Below, in pieces: positions 11,403 through 24,500 of a stretch of 64,000 bases of DNA. Numbering within the stretch: the first letter of the stretch is position 1; each line of letters starts with the position of its first letter. The stretch is from contig CAKAEH010001426.1 in the NCBI GenBank assembly GCA_916381525.1, positions 186,001 through 250,000 of the forward strand. The letters are read 5' to 3'. This stretch comes from Cercopithifilaria johnstoni (taxonomy: Eukaryota; Nematoda; Chromadorea; Rhabditida; Onchocercidae). Made by a program: the position numbers and the translations under genes. The notes below the pieces were generated by a model. It saw only the letters and a list, made by a program, of their open reading frames with translations. It was not told where the DNA came from and did not search any database.

Positions 11403-12558
11403 TAAGTTCTTTCTAAGCAAAAGTTTGCACTTGCCTGGCATTAGTTGCTCAATTAGGAAAAGTATTGGAGTGGTGACACCTTAGGTTTTAGGTCATAGAG
11501 ATATCTTAGAATATGAGTGACACTGACTGAATACGCACCCGTTTTTTTGCATTAACTCGTAGTTTTCTATCATCGTTTTCATTTTTTATTATTTACAAAT
11601 TAACATGAAAGCATCGATGTCTTCTCGCATTTTTCCGCCCTTATTTTTTACTTTTATTATTATTTTAATTATATTGGTTTTATCTTTCCATCATATACGA
11701 ATTCATCATTTTTATACAGGTCAAAATTTTATCCCACATATTGATCTGTATAAAAATACAGATAAATTTTAGAAAAGGGATTGAAATAGAATGGATGATT
11801 TTCTTTTTAGACAAGTGGGAGGCAGTGAAGCTTATTAAATTTATAGCAGGAGCGCAATCGCTGATGGTTTTTCTTATTTTAAAATTTATTGTGTTCATTG
11901 TTCAATTGAAGGAAGTATAATGATCTAGAGATTGTTTTACTTTGTGTGATTATATATGTATTAACAATATAAGACTTATTTGAAATTCTCTTCACATGTC
12001 GGCTTTTTTCTCGGCATGTTTTTTTCCTGACCTTTTCTGCCATGTTTAACTCCACTTCTGAGGCTTTGTGATTGCTGCACTTTTTTGTTTGTTTCTGAAA
12101 TAAAAAGTATTTTAATGCTATGTTTTCTGGAGCAGATCGTTTGCTGTTTCACCCAGCTGTTTCATTTATTTCTTAAATATATAATTGAAACAATAATTTG
12201 AAATTACTGATGATTTGAAATGATTTGAAATTATCAAGAAGTGTGAATGATGAATGTAGTTTCTGTGTTTTAGAAACGGTTTTCATATTACCAAGCTAGC
12301 AAACAGTCTGTCTGGGACATTACAATTATTGCAAGCCGGTTGAGTCAGATTTCACTTCAGAATTTACTGCTGCAGTTTGTACTGTATTTTGATTCATTAC
12401 CGATTAATGAAATTGCTGGGGCAGGTAGTACTTTGGTTATATTTTACGGGAACATACACGTTCTTGAAAATAATCGCAGTTGCTAATTTTACTTGCACAG
12501 GAGCAATTACTTGCATGAATTTTTCAAGAATATATGACACTGCCGAATTTTGGCCGAA
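11403..12558. other. Intergenic between SAYSD1 and HEATR5B
   Basis: No exon was detected. An AATAAA lies near 12097, far from the SAYSD1 stop. A CAG acceptor-like site at 12496-12498, 60 bp before the HEATR5B ATG, is a candidate trans-splice site. The rest is AT-rich with simple runs. Confidence 0.4.
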
Positions 12559-15500
12559 ATGATGGAGCAGTCAAATTCATTACTCTTAAATGAAGAAGCG
12601 CTGAATCTTTGTACAGATTCCAGAAAGCCCGTTTTTGTGTACGAATGGTTGCGATATCTTGATCGCATATTACCTGCTGCACAAAAGGTCCGTTGCTTCA
12701 TTTAAATATATGCGTATTTTTTGTGGTTCAGCAATTTCTGCCGAGAGCTCAGTACACATAAACATTCATTAAATTTTCTGTATTTTTAGGGATGGATTTT
12801 TAGATATTAGCAAAATTTCAGACCGATATAAAAACTGTGCAGAAGAAGCTTATTGAGCAGTTGACATCGCGAATTTTAGCTGCACCGGGGCCACTTACTA
12901 GGGACTTACTGGCAAAATGTGTTGCACAGGTTTCATTTTACTTCTGTCATTCAAAAAATCAAAAACATTAATGTCCTTAGAATGTGTTTTAAATTATACA
13001 TAACGGTCTTAACATTTCAGATATACTCAGTAGGGGACACATATAGTCTTTTTGAAACAATAAATACCTGTAATGATATCCTAAAAGGACGAGATGACTC
13101 CCCAACACATCTCCCCGTGAAATTGTTAGTTTATTTTAATTTATGTTATTGAATGCTAAAACAACCTTCCAAACAGCTTATGTAGTAATTTTTCACAGTA
13201 TAGATCCAAAAATTTTCAAGTATAGTGTAGATATCATAAGTCAGTAAAAATAAATATTTTTTAGAGCTGCCTTGCGATGCTTGGGAGCAATGTATGAAGT
13301 ACTGGGTAGATTGGTAGGTCGAAGTTATGAAGAATCTTTCCATCATATGGCGAGGTGGTTGAGAAATGCAGAGGTTAAATTTATTAATGATCATATTGTT
13401 GAAACAGGGTGACAAGGGATGTAGCGTGGCCAATTGGGTTGGGTTGCATGCAACCATCAGTGAGTGAGAGGGTTCGACATCCATAGAGAATGGAATGTTT
13501 GTTTCTATGCATAAACCTGTGAGGAAAAACACGACGGTCTTCCGAAAGATATTTGAGGAAACCCAATTATATTCTGAGGTTATATGCTCTATTCATAGGG
13601 TTGGTTCTGACCTCACACCAGTAAGACTTAGGACGATGGGATATAGTATGGTTCTACTGGAATTATGTCAATGTTGGGTGGGTAGAGTGCGTTACTCGAA
13701 CTTTGCAAGAGGAATATGATGGGGTAAGGATTCCTGGATTTTGAAAGAAAAAGCTTTTAGTCGCAAGGACGCGCCGAATTACTGTATACATTCGCTAAAA
13801 TGGTGAAAGGCTTGGGTGTTGGTGCATCTTCCGTTCATAAGGATTTGTATAAAATTCTGAAAACACACATATCAGATCGAGTCATGATCGTTAGAACGGC
13901 TGCAATTAATGTTAGCTTTATATTTTTGTATCAAGTGTCGATATATTTTCGCTCTATTTACATAATTATCACGGCTGTTTGAATATATTTACATTCATTG
14001 ATTGATTAATCACAAATTCAGCTTTCTATTTTTCACCAAAGGAGAAAATATTTAATGCTATTTTTTTGTTGGATTCAACTTGTCTCCAATATGGATATAC
14101 CGGTTTCTCTACTGAATTTCGATACAGATATCTTACAAAATGTGACGACACTGATGAAATTTTCTTAATTTTAGTGTCTTACTGTATTGATCCCAGAATA
14201 TCCGTTTTTATACACGAACGAAGTGGAAAGTGTTGGTACATTGTGCTTTAAGGCTCTTGAATCAAGTAATTATGAAGTACGTCTTACAGTGGCGCAACTG
14301 TTTGCTACATTACTATGTACTGCTATGAACCCTCCAAGGCGGTACATGTCTGGTAAATTGTTTATTCTTTGTCAATATTTGAGTAGTTTTTTTTGGGTTT
14401 TTCTCTTATCATAGTAGTATGAAAGATTCCAATTGTTTATTATTGCAATCAGCTATACACCTCGATAAATTATTTATAACTATGCAAAAACTGAATAAAT
14501 GCTTGACACTTAACAGTTTTGCGTTGGGTTATGTAGCATTGGCAAAATTTTTTGCTGTAAGAATCTGAAAGGACAATATTGTTGAGTCATGAAAACTGTG
14601 GAGAATATTTCTTCAATCTTATTTAAATTTATTTTTTCAAATTCCATATTTCCTGAAGTTGTTTACAGTTACAGGTAGTAAAAATCAACACAATGCTTCT
14701 TCCGTGAAAGTGGTAACAACTGAGGATTGTTTCAGTATTCTGTCGCATGGCTTTTTGAGAGGTGGAATTGGTGGCTTTTTAAAAACAGGCACCGTCGCAG
14801 TTACTGGTGGACAGAAAGAAATACGAGTTGGAATTGCACTTGTATGTTAGTATAGTTTTTCAGGCAATTTTTCAGGGAAAAGTTTGAAATTCTAAGTTCG
14901 ATGAATTTACTTTTTAAATTTTTAACAGTTCCTAAGGTTTTAGGCTTATGTTGCGCTGTTCAGAGAACTTGGTCCATTATGGTTGGAAAAGAATCTTGCA
15001 TTTGTTATGAAACATTTAATGGATGTCATTGCAAAATGTGGGCCATTAGCCTATACGAAGTAAGTTTTTGTTAGTTGTTTAATGATCAAAATAATTATAT
15101 AATTCTCTTCAAGTTACAATGAAAAACCTCGTAACTGAGGGTTCGAAAAAGTGAGGGAAATCTCACTTTTTTTTTGTTTTCAGCACCCCTTTCCAAGCTG
15201 TTGAAATGGTCTACATGCGACGATGTATCTGTTACATATTACGGAGCACTGTTGGCACAATTCTAGGTGAACAAGCACAAATTGCCGTTTGCAGACAACT
15301 GGGCGTAATTTTATCTGATTGTATTAATTCTTTTGGTTAGTAACTACTTTAACTCTCGTTAATCAAATTTACGATATGTTAGAAGCGTGTAAGAAAAGCT
15401 TTAAAAAAAATCTCTTCAAGGTTTCTGAATCTATCTTTGCATGTCGTTTGAATTTCCGTAGAGTAAATAAGTTGCAAAACATATACTGGAGATAACAGGA

Positions 15501-18500
15501 ACTTCTGATAATGACCATCAGTATGAATAGTTTTGACTACTAATTATAGTTTCTAACATTAAACCACCCTATTGTATTAAATTTTATTAGCATTACCCAC
15601 GTTGAAGTTTCTGCAGAAGCTCTCTTCAAGATGTCCGGTAGTCATGTAGCGTTAAGTTCACCTACGTTTTCCGCTCTCTTATTGAATTTTTGTAAAGAAA
15701 ATTCCATAAACTAGTTTTAATTGAAATTAACAGTTGATTACAATGTCGATCCTGGAACTGAGAGAATGCTTGGACCTGAAGCATATATCAGCGCACAAAC
15801 AGCAATCGTTATTTTATCGGAGATTTCATGTCTAGTTCGACAAATTGGTACTGCAGTTACACCTCTTTTCACTGAGGCATCAGGTATTTATTACTCTTTA
15901 AATGCAGCTTGATTTAATATTTAGGATAAAAAAAGAATTTTGAATTACCCGGTACTTTTTAAATTTAATAATGTTGTTATTCGTAAGACTTATATTGATT
16001 TTATATGATTAAATTCTAATTGCAGGTATAATGGAACCTGTATTCGCTTGCCTTTTACATCCAATCCAAGCTGTTCGAATAGCTGCTTCATGGTGTTTGC
16101 GATGTGTAACTGTTAGCGTTCCATCACAGTTGACTCCTCTAATTGACCGCTGTATTAACAGGTACCGTAAAGCCCAAAGATTTAAATCTTAAATGTTTTT
16201 AGAAAATTATGGCTTCGTTGTCAATTTCTTTTCATAGATTGGAACATATGAAGAACTCTGGTGAAGCAATTAGTGGCTATTCGTTTGCACTAAGTGCTCT
16301 TCTTGTAAGTTCGATGGAATGTAAACTCGGCATCCCACATGCTAAATCGAGGTTATGTTTTTCAATCAGAAAAATCACTCAAAAAATTAAAATATTAGAA
16401 AAAATCAATAAATAAAATGCGGCATTTTATTTATTAATTCTTTCTAATATTTTGAGCGGCAGTGCCACGCTTTCTAAAATAGATTGTTTATTTTCAGTAT
16501 ATCTTCGACTCAACATAAAATGCTAATTTTTTACCGTAAGAAATCTGAAACTTCTAAGCTACAAAACTTTACCCTTCTCTTTATTCAGTAAGTTTCAGGC
16601 AAGTTTTTACAATCGCTGAAGATATGATAAGAACAGCATCACAAGCAAGTAGCCTGGTACAGGTTAAATCGCAGGCTGGTTGGATTCTTGTTGCTGCCGT
16701 CCTCAAACTTAGTAATTACTTTCCTAAATATTGTATAAATGAGTTTCTAGTTTTGGGTTGTGTCACACAAATTCGTTGTAAATAACCTTCTTAGCAATCT
16801 GTTTTCCAGGTGGAACTACTGTACAAGACTGCATAGGACGTCTTTTACCGTTGTGGAAAAGTTCGTTTCCACGATCAGCAAAAGAAGCGGAAATTGAGAA
16901 AAATCGTGGTGATGCATTTACATGGATGTGTACTCTTGAAGCTCGTGTTGGTGCTCTGACATCAATGGCTATGTTCGTAGAATACTGCCCAAACTTAATG
17001 ACTGATCACACTATCAGATCAATCGTTCAGGCTGTGGAATGCTCGCTGGTCACTATTTCACAGTAATTCTTTAGAATTCCTTCTGGATAATCTTTTCTTC
17101 GCTTATTTAAAAAGTAACACTTTTTTTTTTTATTTTAGCATATCTACGCTTCTCCGAAGTTTTGGTACGAAGTTACGTACTTTGATGACATTTGTACGTA
17201 TTCGAATATATCAATTGCTCAGCCACATTTCTCCCAAGTATTACGAACGTAAATTTTTTCTCAGCTTCATGTAGCCTTAATCTAAATTACCATTCCTTCC
17301 CTTCAGCTATAAACTATTTAATAAATTATTTTTTCAGATATATATGCTTCGTTGTTGCGTGAATTAGTTGCAGATCTGACCCTTTCGGATAATGGGCAGT
17401 CAACTGCTACTACATCCATACTGTCATCACTTTGTCCAGGTGTAGATAAGTCATTACTTGGTGCGTGGCTTAATGACACAGACCAGGCTTTTATTGAACT
17501 TGAGGTTTGCATTAGATTTAATGAAACAGTTGTCTGCGAATATGTTCAATAGATTATTGCGCTCATAGTTGTTGGATATCCGATCTCCATCAGTTTTTCG
17601 GTAGTTAAGGATCGTTGAAATTCTAATGCTGGGCTGCCTAATAAAGCTTGATGTCCGACAGATCTAAATTTTGTTTTTGATAGCTACACACTGTTATGCA
17701 ATTTCCTTGACCGAAAACACTTAAAAAACAGTGAGTTAAGGATCACTCAAAAAACAACATTGTTGACTATCGTACCAAACGCATTTCATTTTTAGAGATT
17801 TTGAACGCAAACATTAATTAATTTGCTTATTTGCTTATTTCAGAACGGAAGTTTTTAGATGCATGTATACGTAGGAATGTTACGTGTGAGTTACAAATTG
17901 CACCAATTTTATTTATATTCACGTTTGCAAATATGCGAAAGCTTGAAAGTTATTAAATCAATTTATTTCAATGATAGCTTAATTTTTCTTTTTTTAGATG
18001 CATTCATCACAGAACTTTGTTTGTGGTACCATCGATAATGATCCTCTCTGTATCGTAAAGTAAGCTTTTGTTCACATAAGGATGAAGTAACGGCTGAGTT
18101 CAGTTTATTAATTATTTGATGAACTGAGTTGCGTTATTTTTTTTGCTTATCTATTATAATGTTTAGAGTTGCGATCGATGACGCTCTGTGGTGGCCTGAG
18201 CCATTGTGTCACGATGTAATAGTGATCAATAGGGCTATAAGTCTGTATGGTCGAATATATCCATTTGCACCATCGAAACATCAGTTGCAGATGGCTGAAC
18301 ATTTTGCTAAGTGTATCAAAGGGACCAAAAATGTAGTGCGGCAGCAATCAGTAATGTTTCATTCATGCTTTTTTTGAGTGGCAGCAAATAATTTCAAAAT
18401 TAGGGTTGGTTCCAGACTTTTGATTAATTCATGAAAAAAGTTATCTGAAATTCATGAAAAAAGTTATCTGATTAAGCATGGAGAACTCAAAATATTCTTT

Positions 18501-21500
18501 CGAAATTTCATACTTCGCAAAGGAAAGCATGCAAAATTATTTGGAATGCAAACTGAAATTCGGATTTTTATTATTAATGTTTCATTCTTGAAATAACTGA
18601 TATGTTAAAACATGAAAAAATCAAAAAATATGATTGTTTTTTGACTGCGAAGAATAAAAATTTTTTTTGGAACCAATTCGTTGAGGAAAATTGTAAATCT
18701 GAGGACCTGAATTTTCTTACAACATGGATTTTATTAGAAATTAATTTGGAACTGGAATCTTTGATATTCTGTCTTTAATTTGCTAATTTAAGATACAAAA
18801 GAACATTTTGGGATGTTTGCTTGCATCATTCAAAACTGTTTCGGAGCAAAAAGGTCTACGTTTGGAAGTCCAGGCGCTGCAAAAAGCTTATGTTGATTTA
18901 ATAATTCCGTGTCTCTCACATGCGAATCCCCTAATAAGGTTTTTTTCTTTTGTATCCTGCCACTTACTTGGAAGTGTTGCTTTTTAAATTGAATGACCTT
19001 ATTTTCCCTTTTCAGGTGTGCAGCAGCAGAAGCATTAGGTCGTTTAGCACAGGCCGTTGGTGATGCTCAGGTTGGTTATTTTTAAAAAACTGGTGTTTTT
19101 TAGATCTGTTTTTTTAGAATTAGATGTTGTGGGTTAAAATAAGTTGTGCATTATGAAGCGATTGTAATTCTTAAAGTTAAATGAGTGAGAAATGCAGTTT
19201 TCATGAACTAATTTTTGGTGTGAAGTGTAACATACTGTTTCAAATTCAAGGTTTTTAAAATCATCGTTTATAATGGCATAAAAATCAGTTAATGCAGCAT
19301 TTATCTTTTGCAACATGAGTTGACAGTATATCTTGCCTGAAGTACTTCAATCGGTAGTGAGAAAAAGCATGAATTTTATCTGTATGGAAAATAACATTTA
19401 AAAAAATCATTCTTTAAGTTACAGTTTGTGGCAAGCATGGCGCAGTATAGTTTCGATAAATTAAAAAGTTGTCGCGATGCCAATAACAGGACAGGTTTTG
19501 CTTTGGCTCTTGGCTCACTACATCGTTATGTGGGATCTCTGGGGAGTGGTCAGCATCTGAATACTAGCGTTTCGATCCTGTTGGCCTTGGCGCAAGATGC
19601 TACTTCATCTTTAGTACAGGCACGTATTTCATTTTAGATTACACAAGACGGGATATCTTGGTTCCAAAATTACTGTGCCGTTACATGGTCCCTCTAAACA
19701 ATAGAATGTTGTTGGTGTTTTGGCCTTACTGTTAACATGTTTTAAGTTTCACTGAGTAACCAAAGTCCTGATTCTCTTCTCGCAAAAAGACCAATATTCC
19801 TTACTATTCATTCTTTTCAATCTTTTTGTTTTGTCTCATTTCATGCTTCTCATTTTTGAAGTCATGGTCACTAGTTGCATTGGGTTTGATCGCTGATACT
19901 GGTGGTGGAATGTTTCGTGGTTATGTTGAGCCAAGCCTAACTCTATGTTTAAAGTTGTTACTGGATACACCACCTGCCAATATTGATGTAATACAGTGCA
20001 CTGGAAGATTTGTAAGTTTCAAATTTTATTTAGTTCGGTTGCGATTTGTTAGTGTTAACTGCTTACTTTTGCGCTTGTATTGTTACGAAAGATGTTGGAA
20101 AGCACAACTTGCCTGAACTACTTCATGGCACCTCAGTCCTGTTATAGAGGTCTCGCTAACGCTAAGCATAACAATGTCAAGTTCCTTTTTCATAGACGTT
20201 ATTCACTGTAGAATTTCCGAGTTCTGAATATAGATTTCGTACAATATCAGTATGTTTGGCATTACGTCTAACATGTTTATGTGACGCAGCAAAAACATTC
20301 AAAAGGATAAACAAATTATTATAGGTATCTGCTTTGATCAACACGATGGGACCAGAGTTGCAGCTGGTTGGTGCTGTGGAAGGAACGAGAACTTCATTCT
20401 TGATTGGTCTGTTTCTTTTGCTTTTCCTATCCATTTCGCACATTATCTGTTTTTCTGTGGATTATTTGTTTTATTATTATAGCAAGTGTTATGATGTTGA
20501 ATAGCAGTGATTCTCTGGTTCAAGCAGAAGCAATATCCTGTTTACAGCAACTTCATCTCTTCACACCACGACATGTACATCTTGATCGGCTGGTTGTTCA
20601 ACTTTGCGTTAGTTAATCGTATTTTGTAATTCATCTGTAATTCATTAACATTAATGAATTTTCTTTTTGCAATTTTCTGCTATTAGTAAAGTGAATTTTA
20701 TAGGAAGACAGTCGCAAAGCATGAATTGATACTTCGAAATATAAAAACTTTTTGAAATAATTGTTGATGTTGTTTTAAAGAGACTTTACTGAAATATTGC
20801 AGAAACTAATGTCAAGTCCACATTTGATTTTGCGAAAAGTATCCGTTTGTTGTCTGAGACAACTTGTCCAACGTGAGGCGAAAGAAGTGCGCGAGCATGC
20901 TCAAACTCTTGTGCCGCAGGGAATCATGAATAATATGGGACGGAATAATGTGGCGGCAAGTTTACCGGAAACTGGTTTAGAAGGCGCTCTTCTGGCTATG
21001 CTCGACATTGAAACGGATATTGAACTCAAACAGGATATTAAAGTAAGATTTTGTTACTTAAGCGATAGCTGTAGGTGAAATATTCATTATTGAATCCAAT
21101 GCTAATTTTGTGTGAATAACATTGTATATTTTATTTAATCATTTCTCGATTAACATTTCTGCGTCGGACATCATTATTATTTGATATGAATGGAAGAATA
21201 CCATGAACGCTTAAGTGGATTCCATCTGCGACCTAAATATGATAGATCAGCATATGCACCTCGAAAATATACGAGTATGGAAACAAAGCATAAAATGAAA
21301 CCAAAGATAACCGCAATCCAGCTATAAGGGGAGCCGATTTTCTGTAGTTGACTAGATTGACGGAATAAATTATGTTATGCTGGCCACTTCAGCTGGACTC
21401 TCTCAAAAGATTATACTCTTTAGTACATGGAACGTTACTCTTAAGTTTCATGTACTAAAGAATATAATCTTATGATTAACTCTTAGATCAAAGAAATTTA

Positions 21501-24500
21501 AATAAGATGGTAAGATAAGCTTCCTTAAAATAATATAAATTTATGTCTTCGTTCGAACAGCGTAGCTTGCTGTACTGCAGACATTTTTGTTTGATGTTCG
21601 CGAGTCATGTTGTTTCAGTCAGTGAACTTTTATCAATTGAAGCTGTTTTTTTTCAAAACTTCAGAAATTAAGGTCAGATATTAAAATGCTGAAAAAAGGA
21701 GTAAAGCTTTTGTATTTTCCTAGCACCAATAGTTTTCTCATTTCTTTAGATTAAATCCTGCACACAATATTATTTGTTGAAATTATTGTCTACTCCCTAT
21801 TTCCTATTTTAATCCATTTCTGTTCTGGTCATAACTTGATTTAATTTATTTTTCAATCCCGTAGGGATCATGAAATTTTTGATATAAATCATTATAAGGT
21901 GAATCGTAAATGTCAGGATTTTATTACTGAATTCATAAAAATGTTATTTTCTTATGTACAATATATTCAAGTTACTTTCAGGAAACTTTGATTTCGCTTG
22001 TGCAAGCAACAAGCAGAGATTTTTTAAGCTGTTGGTTATCTTTATGTAAAGACATCTTGGCATCATCTGTAGGTGCTGATGTACGAAGTGCCATGCAAGT
22101 TGAAGAAAAGGGACACTGTGGCATCAAAGATGAAGAAGATGAGCGTGAGGTAACTTGTAGATTTTTATTGAAACTCTTTTGGAACATTTTAAAAGATGTT
22201 TGCTGTTTTATGTTTTCTCTTTTGGATTTTAGGTTCGAAACAAATGTGTTCATTCATTGTTGAAACTCCCATCCGAAATATTAAAAATGGTTGGAAGATA
22301 AAAATTTTATTTTTCTGTGTCTTCAGAGCATCGATGACGATGTAACGTTGCAATCAGCAACTGTCGTGAATCGGGAGGAGAAAATGAAAGTGATACCACG
22401 CTGGCCAAGTCGAGTATTTGCTACAGAGCTCGTGCAAAGGATAATGTCGGTCTGCGAAACCGAGCGAGCGCATTATGATCTCGCTCTTGCTAAGGAATTA
22501 CAGGTAAATTTAATAAATAATACTGATATAAAATTATGTTGAATCGAGAAATTTGAATAAATGTATAGTTTTGTACAGTTTTGATAGTGTACACTATTTT
22601 TCAAAGCTTTCCAAAACACTGGTCTCGTAAATGATGTAGATGTTTTTACTTTTGACAAAAAGGTATCACCAAAAAATTTTTTTTGCTTAGAAACAAATTA
22701 GCCAAATATTTCCTTGGCAGCTAAGAGTCACCAATAGATCTTTCAAGTATGTAGTTTTTTTTTTAGTTTTACCGTAATTTCAATGGGTTTTTCGATTTTA
22801 ATAGTATAAAGGATTTGGGGAAAGGCATAAACTATATTATAATAGGATATTTTCAGATTTCTTCTGGTGGTCGAACCGATTATTTAGTTCTTCATTTGTC
22901 CGATTTGGTACGGATGTCATTTATGGGAGCAACCAGTGACAATACCAGTTTGCGTCTTGCCGGACTGGCTTGCTTGCAAGATGTAATCACTCGATTCTCA
23001 TCGATCCCAGAACCTGAGTTCCCTGGTCATGTGATCCTGGAGCAATTCCAAGCACAGGTCCAAACATTACAGCATTTATTGTGGCGCACGTCTGATTCCT
23101 TTTTTAGTCACTTTTTTAAAGCGTCTTTCAAGGGATAAAGCTTACTATATTATTATCTTTCAGCTGATCTAATTTGCTTGGTTTTGTTGCTGTATCAAAT
23201 TTTTTTAGATTACAAAAAAATTTTTCCGAACCTAACTTGTGATTCAACAGGTAGTAATCTTGTCGAGAAATTTACTCTATATCTCAGATTCATTTTTTCA
23301 GGTAGGTGCAGCTTTGCGACCGGCATTTACAGCTGATACTCCTAGTGATGTTACTGCTGCTGCCTGTCAAGTATGCAGCACTTGGATTGGCAGTGGTGTT
23401 GCTCAAGACCTAAATGATCTTCGGCGAGTTCATCAAGTAATGATATTTTTAATTTCTGAATCGATTTTGCGTAAAAATCAGAAATTTTCAGGTAACAAAA
23501 CGTGATATTTCTAGTAATTTAGTTTTTTCTCTAATAAAATAACATAGAAATTGTTTTTGATTTGCAATTCATTACTTTTTGGGTATTTCATAAATTCCAA
23601 GCACTCTTCATTACCTGTAACAGTATATTAAAAAAAAATGAATAATGGCGCTGAAACCATGTTTGCTCTGTAGCAGTGTTATCAAAAAAACAGATTTGGC
23701 GTCCTGAAATTTGCTTTCTTTTTAGCTTCTTGTTTCATCTCTTGGCAAACTAACACATGGCTCAATCAATACGCAACTTTATAGCGAAAGTGCTGCAACT
23801 TTAGAAAAACTGGCAATTCTAAAAGCTTGGGCAGAGGTTTACATTGTTGCTGTTGAGCAAAAAAAGCAACAAAAAGTCATAAACGCTGTCGCGGTGAAAA
23901 GTAGGTTCACTTCTCCGTTATGAATGGTGCTTGTTTTTAATGTGCTCAAAGAGAAAGTGAATTATAGGTAGCTTACAAATAACTATTCTAATTAACTGCG
24001 ATCTCCCACAAAGGCAACTTTTTTAAAAAAGGCTGATTATTTACCATGTTTGAGTTCCATAACACAGTTTGCAAAGCATTTAATTATCAATTTTATATTT
24101 TTAAACTACAAAAGAATTTGAAAATATAAAAAGCATTTCTACTTGTGTTAGAAAATTGTTCTTGCAGATGAAGAGAAGTGCAGCTATTTGCAAGAAAGTT
24201 TGCTAAGCTTGGTTTCTCCTGAGCTCAATTCGTTAATTAACTGCTGGTTAGCAGCTTTACGTGACTCGGCTCTTCTTTCACTTCCGCCTGAATTCAAACC
24301 TCAGTTACCACCTAATGGTGGAACATACTATACTGCCGAATGTGCAGATGTGAGTTCCATCGCTGATAATAAGTTTAAGATCGAATCATTAATAGATTTT
24401 TTCTTTGCTAACAGTGAACATCAGTGTATATTCTAAAAGCGTTTTTCACTTTCATTATTCTTATTGTTTGAACGTGGAATTTTACAGTTTTGCAAGGGGC

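Noticed and set aside
17842..17858. Earlier acceptor for HEATR5B exon 17 (TTTCAG at 17838-17843)
   Set aside because: It would place an in-frame TAG before the exon; the acceptor ending at 17858 keeps the frame open.
20177..20443. 88-codon minus-strand frame overlapping HEATR5B exon 24
   Set aside because: It is the complement of a well-supported exon, with no splice or start support.
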